From Mortierella sp. BCC40632 (lineage: Eukaryota > Mortierellomycota > Mortierellomycetes > Mortierellales > Mortierellaceae), in contig WAEK01000004.1 in assembly GCA_011634665.1 (NCBI GenBank), positions 1,351,501-1,415,500 of the forward strand: 64,000 bases of DNA, written 5' to 3'. Made by a program: the position numbers and the translations under genes. The notes beneath the pieces were generated by a model. The model saw only the letters and a list, made by a program, of their open reading frames with translations, did not search any database and was not told where the DNA came from. Shown piece by piece: positions 32,659 to 42,819 of the stretch. The first letter of the stretch is position 1, and the number at the start of each line of letters is the position of its first letter.

Positions 32659-32919
32659 TATAAAGCTAACCACAGATACTTTCCATCCTTCTTCTCTCTA
32701 CCACACCATTCGATCACCATCCTTCGCCCGCCCCCCACAAACTGCAAATCTCTGATTCAACTCTCCTCCTCTAATTCACTACTTACCTCGACATTTCCCT
32801 AGTGTTTAGCAAGCACGAAAAGGTGTGTTTACAGTCTTAACATGCTTCTGCATTAGCGAGAGATCAGCAGCTCAGATATATCTCAATACTCACTCTGTGG
32901 CGATACTAGATTGTGAAAA
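32659..32919 (+). promoter_or_regulatory. A3 promoter and leader
   Basis: TATAAAG lies at 32,659-32,665, about 260 bases upstream of the ATG. The leader contains a short upstream reading ATG-CTT-CTG-CAT-TAG (from 32,840) and a possible leader intron from GTGTGT (about 32,823) to a CTAG site (about 32,909). The same signals, at almost the same spacing, precede A4 and A5. Confidence 0.5.
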
Positions 32920-33507
32920 ATGTCAACCAGTGCAACTGTAGGGATCTACAGAGGGCTACCTGCAGACCCAAATGCTGAGGCCCGCAAGATGTTCACCGAA
33001 TGGAAGAATCAACAAGATGGTCTGGCTGCAATCCTCACATACTGTCAAAACAAGGTTGGCTTCCACGCTGGAAGTACCGATACTGGACCCCTTCGCCAAG
33101 TCCTCGAAAGCGAATTTTCCGGTGTTATCATCCCTCGAGAAGTCGAGGCTCCGTCGAGGCTATTCAAAAAATCATACCCAGTAGGCACACTGCCTCCAGA
33201 TGAAGAACTGAAGCCATACTTTCCTGTCGAGCATGTCTACAAGCAATTCATTTCAAGCTTGGTGGCGAATTACTATCGTATGTCGGTTGCCCAGATCATT
33301 GTCCAATCACAGAGTGATCTTACGTTCGATATCACCGAGACACACGTTATTGAGACAGACGATTTCGGTTCGTGGATGGCCCTTTACACCTTCTGGGCTG
33401 TCGATCGCAGTGAGATGGCCAGACGAGCCGATGAGCTGATGGACAAGCTGAGACTCAGAGAGAGCATCGATGAATGGGCAAGGAAGATCACCAGTAACGG
33501 CTGGTAA
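32920..33507 (+). CDS. A3: lineage-specific A-family protein, 195 aa
   Basis: The ATG at 32,920 starts MSTSATVGIYRGLPADP. No signal peptide. Same three-part layout as the other A proteins: a constant N-terminus to about residue 75, a variable middle (VKAP or VEAPSRLF region and the SSLVANYYRMSVAQIIV segment) and a constant end (RSEMARRADELMDKL, ARKITSNGW). It differs from A4 by only a few residues, concentrated at positions about 77-85. This is the only A gene in the window without a head-to-head B gene. Its 3' flank is interrupted by a Harbinger element about 320 bases after the stop. Function unknown. Confidence 0.85.
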   Translation: MSTSATVGIYRGLPADPNAEARKMFTEWKNQQDGLAAILTYCQNKVGFHAGSTDTGPLRQVLESEFSGVIIPREVEAPSRLFKKSYPVGTLPPDEELKPYFPVEHVYKQFISSLVANYYRMSVAQIIVQSQSDLTFDITETHVIETDDFGSWMALYTFWAVDRSEMARRADELMDKLRLRESIDEWARKITSNGW

Positions 33508-33826
33508 TCAAAATGCTGCTGAAATCTCCTTCATCCTATCCATGGAGTAATCCTTGGGTCAATTTGATAGTTAGGAAAGTGTAGGCATCAAGTCTCGTAC
33601 AATTGTCGTTCACTCAGCTGTTGAGACAGCTTTGGCTGTCCTCCAAGAGCGCCATAAAAATCTTGTTCTTCATATTTGCAAGCTCGTTGTAATTCCCCAT
33701 GACATTCTTAGTTTCATACCTTCTTTTATCCCAGAAACGAAGATGTTGCATCGCCCCTTCTCTTCCACCTGCAACAAATAGATGTAGCTCTGCGGCAATT
33801 AAATTGCTCTACCACACACTACACTC

Positions 33827-33829
33827 CTG
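33827..33829. repeat. Left 3-bp target-site duplication (CTG) of the Harbinger element
   Basis: CTG here and CTG at 37,015-37,017 bracket the element. The uninterrupted sister sequence near 41,310 has a single CTG in the same context (TGCCTGGAATTAGAAGG). Three-base duplications are characteristic of PIF/Harbinger transposition. Confidence 0.8.
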
Positions 33830-34116
33830 AGGGGTAGTCAATATCGAATTTTAATTTTCGAATTTTCGAAAACGAATCTCAACCAACCATTTTTTTGAAT
33901 GCTAACCAAAGAAGGGCCTCCACCAACTTTCGGATTTTACGAAATAGTCGTCCTAAAATCAAGGCGGTCCAATCATTTTTTCGTAAAATAAACATCATTC
34001 TTCGATGTTTATTTTGAGATTTTTTTAATTTCCAAGTAAGGTAAGAGAGTATTTTTTGCTGCTTCAAAAAGTGCGTGAGAGTGGTGGGCTTTTCTTTCCT
34101 TCCTTAACTTTTTCCC

Positions 34117-35735
34117 ATGCCACCCAAACCCAGACGCTCACTCACTCTGCGTAGTGGCAAGATTGTTCATCCTGCTAGTCCTGTTGCTACTACGAGTCCC
34201 TCATTACGAAGGGAAATACCAGAAGCAGGGAAGCAGGTTGATCAAGCCCCATTCACGAATGATGAAATACACAACTCGTCGTCTTCTGTCGTCATTGATG
34301 AACAAGAGGGGGAAGAAGAAGGAGAGGATGAGCCTCTCGCCCACAAGCGACCGCGAACGAACAATCTGCCCAGGTCGGGGGTTCATTCCTGATGCAGTAG
34401 TCCAGCAAAAGCCGCCATTGGTAAAGCCAAACCCAGCTCTTTCTGTACGACCTAAAGCTTATTCCTTCAGGGTCACACCACCAGTACAAAGACAACAAGT
34501 GGAGAGACCCAACCAGCAATCCATCGAAGAACATACTCCTGCCGCTTCCAGCTCCAAAAACTACAGTTTTTACTATTTTGTCTCCAGCAAAAGTGCTGAC
34601 TCCTCTTCCAGTCTTGCTGGCGGGGGTACCATCCTCGGCTAATCATCCAAAAGCCCCCATGGATCGAAATTTCGAATCCTCTCCATTATCACGGAGTATG
34701 TCTGCTTCTGTCGAGCCAAAAGGTCTTTCAGGAGTCTGGAAAAAGCCCACAACCCGCGCCCTTGTAACATGGATGACAACAGAAGACAATTTTGCTCGAA
34801 CATCTTGCGCCTCTCTCGCAAAACTCTGTGGTGGAATTGATGCTGTGTACAATGAGGCTGCAGCGTTTGTTCGGGGAGAGACAGGCGTTTCGAACAAGAA
34901 CGCGTACGATACGATAGCAAAACGGCTAGGAGGGCAATCGACTACATTAAAAAAAAGGTACGGGAGGCTCATCAAGCTGTCTCGACGACTGGGTCCGGTA
35001 CAATAGACAACTTGACCGTAAGGGAGCAGGCCGAGAAAATATGCCCATTCTATGAGGACCTGTGGAGAGTTGTAGGAAAAAGTGTAGGGAGCCAATCCCC
35101 GAATTCTTGGAATGCTAGTTCTCTTGGGACAGCCGTCAACGATGTTGAAGGTAAACCCACCTCCTATCGTGTGCAATCTAGAGGCACTGCTAGTCAGAAA
35201 CTAACACTTTGCTTTTGTACATGCGAGAAGGACCTGACGATGAGATAGACAGCGCTGAGATCCCAATTGTCGTGACCGACGAAGAAGACGCAGATGTTAG
35301 CATCGCGATGAGCTCTCCTACCATGAGGTCTGCGAATTCAGATACCCACAAGAAAATCGACACCGTCATGACTACCTTGACAGATGCTCTCTGAATATGT
35401 TCAAATCAGGAGATGTTGGACAGCAAACCGACAGACAAGCATTGGATGTTATGAATGTAGCTCTCCGCAATATCCGAGAAGTCAGCAGCAGATTGGAGGA
35501 GAGGAACGCTTGGCTGGAGGAGAGGAATGTCAAGCTCGAGGAGAAGGTTGAACATTTCATGGAGAAGTATTTTGAAATGAAGGCTGAGTGCGACCTTCTC
35601 AAGAGAATCTCGCCCCTAGTATGGCTTGAACCTCGCTACATATCGCACAAATTTTTTTTCGCGCTTTGCATCGCCGTCGCGTCTATCGCCGTTTTCATCA
35701 TGGATCATAGGAGGTTCTACAAGCACTCGTCGTGA
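34117..35735 (+). pseudogene. Harbinger accessory DNA-binding (Myb/trihelix-like) protein, frameshifted
   Basis: The ATG at 34,117 starts MPPKPRRSLTLRSGK, followed by an acidic Ser-rich stretch. The frame is lost near 34,390. The DNA-binding part is open at 34,578-35,006: WMTTEDNFARTSCASLAKL, NKNAYDTIAKRLG and LKKRYGRLIKL, with the pattern of a SANT/trihelix-like domain. It resumes as EQAEKICPFYEDLWRVVG. A putative intron (GTAAAC at about 35,150 to about 35,230) would join to GPDDEIDSAEIPIVV. A final piece has a heptad-like coiled coil (LEERNAWLEERNVKLEEKV). Accessory proteins of this sort help Harbinger transposases bind the element ends. Confidence 0.7.
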
Positions 35736-36894
35736 ATAGGACCGATTGAACTTGCTCTTTGGTAGCTCCTCCAGGGTGTCGCCCGGATGCATCAGGAGAA
35801 AATTATGGAGGGTGGCACATGCTAAGATCCAACTATTCACGTTCTTTCTATCTGTCTCCTTCCCAACATCCACAGCCATACAATCAAGAGACCGAAACTT
35901 GCTTTTAAGCATTCCAAAGGCATTCTCGATTATGCTACGAGCAGATTTTATGTCGTTTGTTGAAGATCCTACGTTTGTCCGTATTCCGTTGCTTGTCTCT
36001 GAATGGCGTGATAGTTATTGGGAGCAGCCCGTAGCCATTGTCGGCCAATAAGTACTCGTCCCCATTAAAAAAAATATTGCTTCTCCAATACAGGGGTGTC
36101 CATTTGAATGCTCGAGAGTCGTGCATCGAACCAACAAAAACCCTGCATCAAAAATGTAAAGAGTTTTTTCGTGATCGCAGACAGCAGTGGCACCCACAGC
36201 GTAACGACACTTGTATGTATTCCATACGTCGGGTTCGAGATTCGGGGGCTTTGTCGTAGGGAAAGTGAGTCCCATCAATGGCACCAATAGCTTGTGGAAG
36301 ACCATATCTTTCCACGTTCCACGCCTTGATCAATCGCCGTCTACTGGTGTCTGGCCATTGTATGAATCTTGGGGAAAGTGAGCAGATAGCCTCGATACAT
36401 CGCCAGAAATAATTCTTTGCCGACCCTTTGGAAATACCCATCGCGGCCGCTGTACGATCAAGAGACTCTGCCTTGGCACCAAGGCGATACATGCATGTCT
36501 TTAGCTGGTCACGCACAGGCGCTTGAGGTTTGTTCCCCTTCGGAGCGAAAACCGGGTGGTCCTTGATAAGATCTACCAGTGTGTTGAATTGTGATTTTGT
36601 CATGCGCATGTAAACGAGGAATTCCTGATCCCTGTATTCTTCGAGCACCCGAAGCCTCCAGTCCGTCGAGACAGGGATACGGACACGATGCTCCAGATAG
36701 CGAGTCTGGAGGATGTCCTTATACAGCTGGGTCATTTCGACTGCTAGTGCGTAAATGGGATACGGGTCTCGACTGCATCGCATGTGCAGCATGGCAAGAG
36801 TGACAGTCGCCATGATCAGGATGGATACTGTTTCGAGATGTTCGAATCGAGAAGATGTTCTTGGCATTGGGAAGCATTGAGATGGCAAATGCAT
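35616..36894 (-). pseudogene. PIF/Harbinger DDE transposase, frameshifted
   Basis: From the ATG at about 36,892 the reading is open through an N-terminal helical domain (RMTKSQFNTLVDLIKDHPVF, ISKGSAKNYFWRCIEAI) to the first catalytic Asp in AIGAIDGTHFPY. After that, at least three frame changes are visible. The expected pieces are present but in different frames: KCRYAVGATAVCDH, GSMHDSRAFKWTPLYW, YLLADNGYG (second Asp) and ARSIIENAFGMLKSKF (catalytic Glu), then SWILACATLHNFLL. Family length would be about 400 residues. All three acidic residues can be located, but the gene cannot make one protein. Confidence 0.85.
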
Positions 36895-37017
36895 ACCGCT
36901 GAGCCGAGTCTTATTTTTTTTTTTTTTTTTTCTCACAGTACGGAAGTCACTTTTTTGGCCCCAACCCAAATTTGGGTTTTAGGATTTTCGCAAAAATCTA
37001 TGTTGAATACCCCTCTG

Positions 37018-37905
37018 GAGTTAGAAGGAAATAAACCCTTCAAAAGCAATGTTTGGTATCAGACAAAGTATAGACTCCATAGTTCCAACTAAAGTCGAAG
37101 AAATAAACCTAATAGCTAGCTTGATCGTTGATGCGTTATGAAAATACTCATGGGTTTGTCAAAATTAATAGAGGATGATGCATTCTTCAATAGAAAGTAG
37201 GGAGCTCTCCGACTCATAGTCAGCTAACACAAGGTTGTTGCTCTTTTCCCTGCATTATGTAGTAACAACTCCACTAAAAAAAAAAAAAAACACAAGCATT
37301 AGATACCTCTCCTTCGTTCTCTACAATTAAGTACGCCAGCACTTTCACAGTCGCCTTTTCTGTGGTAAGCATTGTTAGACCTATCCAAGAATCTATTTGC
37401 ATCAGATGTGAGTATAGATCCCAAAGGTATGTGTGTTGATCTGTTAGGTGGGGAGGTACTAGGTGCACTGCGGTAATCTAAAAAGAATGTAAGTGTCAAA
37501 GTACATTATCCCGACATAGCTTTCCTTCATGTATACGATCCTTCCCACCAATGGACGCCTGTATATCATATGCAAGTATTTTCTAATCATGGTCTAGAAA
37601 ACCACAAAACGAAAGACAAGGAGCTGCCTTCGACTAAGCTACATGTCTGCAAATCAATGAGGGAAGGGTATAAAAATGTGTGTCCGGCTGTGGTTGCCCA
37701 GAGCCACATCTCCTCTGATTGTCACACTAAAATCTTTGCATGATGTGCATGATGTGCATGATCATGCAAACATCCTGCTTTGCTCTTTTTGTCGTTTGTG
37801 AAAATATAGATCGAATGTGTGCCTTTTTAGGAGGTGTGGTAGCCAATTACAATGCTGAAGGCAGACCTTCAAGAGAAGTGCACTGCCTTGTAACTCTGCT
37901 CCAAG

Positions 37906-37941
<36 letters not shown>

Positions 37942-38302
37942 GCATGCCACAAACATCTTTACAGAAATACAAGGAATTGGTTATTACCCAGCCCAAGAGG
38001 CCACTTTTCTCCCCACTCCTCCAAAAAACCTTGAGAGATCATTAGAGAAAAATGGATCCTTTCTGTGCAGGGTCTGGTGGACAGGCTAAGAAGTTGATAA
38101 AAAAAAAAAAAAAAAAAAAAAAAAATGAAAAGAGGATAGATGAAAAGGATCGGGGGAATGCTCATATTCAGAAAATCCAATAAGCAAATTCTCAGAGACT
38201 GGCTTTATTTGATATAGAGCTGAAGATAGACAAACTTGCGTGAGAAAAAAACATTTAATCGGATCAAGGAACAAGTCTTCTGTGAACAAGATCTACACTC
38301 GG
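37018..38302. other. Intergenic DNA of S1 between the Harbinger element and B3
   Basis: No gene. It matches 41,312-41,510 and, after the empty DIRS site at about 37,233, 46,024-47,085. A T run lies at 37,911-37,939 and an A run at 38,099-38,125; these differ in length from S2. The empty DIRS site reads ACACAAGGTTGTTG. Confidence 0.55.
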
Positions 38303-39216
38303 CTAGACCATCGTGAGAATCTTCTGCTGAGTGGCCCATTCACGCAAGCGAACCTCAGCTCCAAGGATATTCTGGCTGGGGGATGTTAAAAGGGCAACCA
38401 TTGTCTCGACATCGACAATAGGCTTTATCAAACTGGCCAACTCCTTGGCAGACAGGACCAGGAATGAGGTATTGACCTTAAACAACGAACGACTGAACAA
38501 TAATCTCTGTTCAGGAACATAGACTCCTTGAGACTGGCCGTGACAAGTCTCAGGACCCTCTTCATAGGCGATGTCTAGGGTTGTGTAGATAGTTTGGATG
38601 CTGAGGTTGTCACTGCCTTCGGATTTTTCAACGATAATAAGACTTAGAACCCATTTCTTGAGTTTCTCAGCTTCTTCTTGGCTAAGTCCCAGAGGAACAA
38701 GCTCCGCGAACTTTCGGGCGCCACCCTCACCAGGAATCAAGGAACTGAATGTCTCTTCGAGTTGTTCAACAGTGGTTTGTTTCTTGACCAGGAGGGGGGT
38801 TTGGCGACTGTACTCGAGATAAAAGCCAGGGAATGTCGAGACATGCTGAATGAATTGGGAATAGGGCTGGACAAGACTTTCAGCAGATTTCTCGGATGGG
38901 TGGAAACCAGAACGATCAGCAGAGTAAGCCAAGATTGAGGAGACAGCAGCGGGGTGGTTGATAGGGTTCTTGAAGACCTCCAAGGGGTCCAAGGACTCGG
39001 TAGTGTCCTTGCCGATAAAGAGTGCTCCTGAAGCGACAGCATCAGCATCGCTGGCGCGAGAGAAGGCGTGACGCTGAGCCAGCACGGCAGTAACTATCCA
39101 TCAGAGAGTCCAGATGCTGTTATTAGTTGGAGTGTAAAAATGGACGCTCTGGGATATTATCAGAAAGTTAGCTACCAACCTGAGCAGAGAACAAGGACAG
39201 CTTTAGTGAGAAGCAT
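38303..39216 (-). CDS. B3: secreted B-family protein, 275 aa, two exons
   Basis: Exon 1 is 39,180-39,216 and exon 2 is 38,303-39,093. The intron (donor GTTGGT, acceptor ATAG) splits the signal peptide after the first base of a codon, as in B1 and B2. The signal reads MLLTKAVLVLCSVTAVLA, then QRHAFSR. The mature segment has SLDPLEVFKNPINHPAAVSS, STFPGFYLEYSRQ, a helical middle, LDIAYEEGPETCHG, VYVPEQRLLFSRSLFKVNTS and a hydrophobic strand. It is ten residues shorter than B1/B2, with the difference in the C-terminal tail and middle. A TATA box (minus strand) lies at 39,292-39,298, 82 bases before the ATG. Head-to-head with A4. Function unknown. Confidence 0.88.
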
Positions 39217-39586
39217 TTTTAGAGATCTGATGAGCAGAGAGTGACGCAGGTGGTGGGTGTGGGATCAACAGGTGGTTTGGGGACTGGTCTAATTTATAGC
39301 TGTCTCAAGCAAGGTCTCGATCCAAGATCAGCTATTGTTTCCGCGGTCTGGGTACTTCAGGCTTACTTTCTTGCATGAAATGTAGATATGCTATGTTATA
39401 CCGTAGGTGTTCGTAAGCAAACCACATCCCTTTTGGAAATCCCTGTATAGTTGAGATCTATGCCAAGAGGCCGTCTTCTAAGAGAAACAATTCTGAAGAA
39501 TACGTATTCCATAAGCAGATATATGTCAGTCTTTACCCTTCTTACTCATTTGCATTGAGCGACTACTGTCCAATTATCCTTCCTAT

Positions 39587-39793
39587 GGCGAGGACCCCAT
39601 ATATGTAATCTTCTTTTAATTCTAAAAGCCCGAAATCCAGAAAAAAATAAATGAAATACCCCTAAAGTACCGTTTGTTTTGAAATCTATGGGAGCCATGG
39701 CTCAGGATGGTACTTTAGGGGTAGTTCATTTATTTTTTTCTGGATTTCGGGCTTTTAGAATTAAAAGAAGATTACACATATGGGGTCCTCGCC
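39587..39793. mobile_element. Fold-back MITE with about 83-bp terminal inverted repeats
   Basis: The left half from GGCGAGGACCCCATAT to about 39,671 is matched, in inverted order and almost base for base, by about 39,710-39,793, with a loop of about 40 bases. TA dinucleotides are present close to both ends, consistent with a Tc1/mariner-related (Stowaway-like) element. S2 lacks it at the equivalent position near 48,340. It encodes no protein. Confidence 0.85.
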
Positions 39794-39959
39794 TAGTCGG
39801 ATAACAGGCTATAGCCTTCATTGGCCTTCGGCCATGCTAGCCACAATGCGCTATGTGCGTTTTTTTTTTTTTTTTTTTTTATTATTTTCACATTCAATAA
39901 AGCATATTCCCTTATCTAATTGCAAGTTCTAAGGATTGAGTTAGCGTATTGCAGTCAAT

Positions 39960-40090
39960 TCAGTATGAATAAGGCGCTTCAGGACAGAGAGAAATGCAGC
40001 AGTTAGACAGAGATCCTATCTTGAGAGAGGAGCAATAGAGAAAAATCCTGTTGTTGGAAGTGAGGCATATGCTGCAGTTTGAAAGAGATA
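39960..40090. repeat. Dispersed short repeat (copy 3 of 4 seen)
   Basis: About 130 bases built around two GACAGAGATCC-like blocks and a TGCAGTTTGAAAGAGAT-type end. Other copies are at about 18,490-18,575, 22,570-22,740 and 48,440-48,545. All are in or beside the duplicated segments, in either orientation relative to neighbouring genes. It may be a small non-autonomous element or a piece of a larger one. Confidence 0.6.
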
Positions 40091-40398
40091 ACAGTAGCAT
40101 GAGTTCATGTAAATGGTTCCCACGTTGCACCCTCTCCAGTCCTATAAAGCTAGCCACAGATACTTTCCATCCTTCTTCTCTCTACCACACCATTCGATCA
40201 CCATCCTTCGCCCGCCCCACAAACTGCAAATCTCTGATTCAACTCTCCTCTATTTCACTACTTACCTCGACATTTCCCTAGTGTTTAGCAAGCACAACAA
40301 GGTGTGTTTACAGTCTTAACATGCTTCTGCATTAGCGAGAGATCAGCAGCTCAGATATATCTCAATACTCACTCTGTGGCGATACTAGATTGTGAAAG

Positions 40399-40989
40399 AT
40401 GTCAACCAGTGCAACTGTAGGGATCTATAGAGGGCTACCTGCAGACCCAAATGCTGAGGCCCGCAAGATGTTCACCGAATGGAAGAATCAACAAGATGGT
40501 CTGGCTGCAATCCTCACATACTGTCAAAACAAGGTTGGCTTCCACGCTGGAAGTACCGATACTGGACCCCTTCGCCAAGTCCTCGAAAGCGAATTTTCCG
40601 GTGTTATCATCCCTCGAGAAGTCAAGGCTCCGTTTCCGAGGCATCTCAAAAAATCATACCCAGTAGGCACACTGCCTCCAGATGAAGAACTGAAGCCATA
40701 CTTTCCTGTCGAGCATGTCTACAAGCAATTCATTTCAAGCTTGGTGGCGAATTACTATCGTATGTCGGTTGCCCAGATCATTGTCCAATCACAGAGTGAT
40801 CTTACGTTCGATATCACCGAGACACACGTTATTGAGACAGACGATTTCGGTTCGTGGATGGCCCTTTACACCTTCTGGGCTGTCGATCGCAATGAGATGG
40901 CCAGACGAGCCGATGAGCTGATGAACAAGCTGAGACTCAGAGAGAGCATCGATGAATGGGCAAGGAAGATCACCAGTAACGGCTGGTAA
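40399..40989 (+). CDS. A4: lineage-specific A-family protein, 196 aa
   Basis: The ATG at 40,399 starts MSTSATVGIYRGLPADP. No signal peptide. Almost the same as A3: a short altered patch (VKAPFPRHLKKSYP for VEAPSRLFKKSYP) and two single substitutions near the end (RNEM, ELMNKL). The TATAAAG at 40,143 and the leader with a tiny upstream reading match A3 and A5. It is divergent from B3 on its left and convergent with B4 on its right across DIRS copy 2. Function unknown. Confidence 0.85.
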   Translation: MSTSATVGIYRGLPADPNAEARKMFTEWKNQQDGLAAILTYCQNKVGFHAGSTDTGPLRQVLESEFSGVIIPREVKAPFPRHLKKSYPVGTLPPDEELKPYFPVEHVYKQFISSLVANYYRMSVAQIIVQSQSDLTFDITETHVIETDDFGSWMALYTFWAVDRNEMARRADELMNKLRLRESIDEWARKITSNGW

Positions 40990-41733
40990 TCAAAACGCTG
41001 CTGAAATCTCCTTCATCCTATCCATGGAGTAATCCTTGGGTCAATTTGATAGTTAGGAAAGTGTAGGCATCAAGTCTCGTACAATTGTCGTTCACTCAGC
41101 TGTTGAGACAGCTTTGGCTGTCCTCCAAGAGCGCCATAAAAATCTTGTTCTTCATATTTGCAAGCTCGTTGTAGTTCCCCATGACATTCTTAGTTTCATA
41201 CCTTCTTTTATCCCAGAAACGAAGATGTTGCATCGCCCCTTCTCTTCCACCTGCAACAAATAGATGTAGCATCTACGGCAATTAAACTGCACTACCACAC
41301 ACTACATGCCTGGAATTAGAAGGAACTAGACCCCTCAAAAGCAATGATTGATATCTAACAAAAGTATAGGCTCCATAGTTCCAACTAAAGTCGAAGAAAT
41401 AAACCTAATAGTTGACTTGATCATCGATGTGTTATGAAAACTAAGAAAACACTCTTGGGTCTGTCAAAATTAATAGAGGATGACGCATTCTTCAATAGAA
41501 AGCCGGGAACTCTTTGACTCAAATTCATCCTCTTGCAACAGTGGGCCCCATCTGCATGGCGACTGTATATGAAGCCCGTTCTGCAAGGGAAAGTGAAAAG
41601 AGACCGTGAAACTATTGTATCGATAAATTGTCAATATATGAAGCTGCACGGCATCTTGGCCGTTCCCAAACACAAGTGGACTTTACAACAAGGAAAATAA
41701 GTTCACTGTGGCTTATATTCATCTAACACAAGG
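40990..41733. other. 3' flank of A4 with a Tc1-like fragment
   Basis: The first 320 bases match the 3' flank of A3. At about 41,310 is the uninterrupted CTG target of the Harbinger element. A Tc1-like helix-turn-helix fragment lies at 41,620-41,675. Nothing else is recognised. Confidence 0.55.
41620..41675 (+). pseudogene. Tc1-like transposase N-terminal HTH fragment
   Basis: One frame reads KLSIYEAARHLGRSQTQ, the pattern of the first helix-turn-helix of Tc1-family transposases (GLSxxEAAxxLGxSxxT). The flanking sequence is out of frame. A related piece occurs after A5 at 49,887-49,931. Confidence 0.5.
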
Positions 41734-41804
41734 GTATACAACGTATACTCGAGATGTTCCTAAAGGTGATACGGCCGTTGTTTATTGCCTACTGTAGCAT
41801 GTTT

Positions 41805-41835
<31 letters not shown>

Positions 41836-41952
41836 AGACTATAAGTATATTTTTTTTTTTTTTTTTTTTTTTATAAAGGTGTATCCAGTGTATTCTTGTC
41901 CTTTGGCCGTTTTTCTTGCTTGCTGGTGAATACCGCTTCTTACGTTCCCACT

Positions 41953-42782
41953 ATGGACTCTAGTTCCCCCGCACCCCTCGACAATGACCTCCTCAGGCAA
42001 ATCCTTCAACAACTACAACGTTCAAACCCTCCCCCAACAAGACGACGCGATGAGCATCGACAAAAGACGATACCGACACTTTCGCTCGTGACCGTCGCGA
42101 ATGGGTCCCCCTCCGACGCATTCTTGGACGACTATTCTCCCCCCCCCTTCACGACGTTGAATGGATCCTCCCCGCGAGGATAAGACCGCTATATGGGATG
42201 CTGCTCCCCAAGAGACGTGGAACCACTTTTGATGCCCCTGACATACCTCCCGTCCTATACCAAAAGCTCTCGAAGAAGAGTAAGCTTGCCGATAAAGATC
42301 TGGCAAAGATCGGCACTCGAGTATCTATGATCTCTCGCCCCTGGACTACCTAGCTTCTAGAATATGGAAACTCCAAGACAAAAACTCGATGATGACTCGT
42401 ACCAAGAGTTGCTTCTGCTGGCAACCATGACTAGAACCCTGATCAGTGACGCCACATCGCACATTATGCAGACCCGCCTGGAGGAAGCATACAGGACCTA
42501 CTCTCCATCAGCCACAGTCCTTCTCAATCGCGACGACAAGCAGTCTGCTTTTGAGCGACGAAAAGCTCAAGGAAGATATGAAAGCCCTGAAGAAGTTCAA
42601 GGAGTTCTCATCTGACCGACGACGACATGATAATAATAAGCAACATGGTCCCAAGCAGTTCAACCAACAATCCAATTTCAAGAGAGGATTCAATAACTTC
42701 AACAACCACAACAACAACAACAACAATAACCGACCAAAAAACTCGAATGGCTCCGGCGGCCAGGAACGCCGGACAGATGCGT
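41953..42782 (+). pseudogene. DIRS copy 2 gag-like protein (frameshifted)
   Basis: The ATG at 41,953 gives MDSSSPAPLDNDLLRQILQ, then the frame is lost at about 42,040, at a C run where copy 1 has an extra pair of bases. Later pieces read LLLATMTRTLISDATSHIM, SDEKLKEDMKALKKFKEF and a basic Asn/Gln-rich end. Probably the capsid-like protein, by position. Confidence 0.55.
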
Positions 42783-42819
42783 AAAAAGGTATCGCCTCTC
42801 CAGCCCGAAAAAATCCGCC

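Larger units (their letters stand above)
33830..37014. mobile_element. PIF/Harbinger DNA transposon, 3185 bp, degenerate
   Basis: The ends are imperfect terminal inverted repeats beginning AGGGGTAGTCAATATCGA on the left and AGGGGTATTCAACATAGA on the reverse of the right. CTG target duplications flank it, and the empty site is preserved in S2. It has the two-gene layout usual for the superfamily: a DDE transposase on the minus strand and a Myb/trihelix-like DNA-binding protein on the plus strand, convergent. Both are broken. A near-palindromic CCCAAATTTGGG lies inside the right end. Confidence 0.92.
32600..39560. repeat. Tandem segmental duplication, copy S1 (A3 ... B3)
   Basis: Collinear with S2 (about 40,105-48,340): A gene, 3' flank, intergenic block, B gene and B promoter. 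S1 alone contains the Harbinger element (33,830-37,014). Apart from transposons, the copies are nearly identical over long stretches (for example 37,320-38,300 against 46,100-47,085). This gives direct empty-site comparisons for both transposon insertions. Confidence 0.9.
39217..40398. promoter_or_regulatory. Divergent promoter region of B3 and A4, with a fold-back MITE inside
   Basis: The B3 TATA (39,292-39,298, minus) and A4 TATA (TATAAAG, 40,143-40,149, plus) mark the two promoters. Between them sit a fold-back element (39,587-39,793), a T run (39,860-39,880) and a dispersed-repeat copy (about 39,960-40,090). At 1182 bp this is the longest of the four A/B intervals, mainly because of these insertions. 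Confidence 0.55.
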
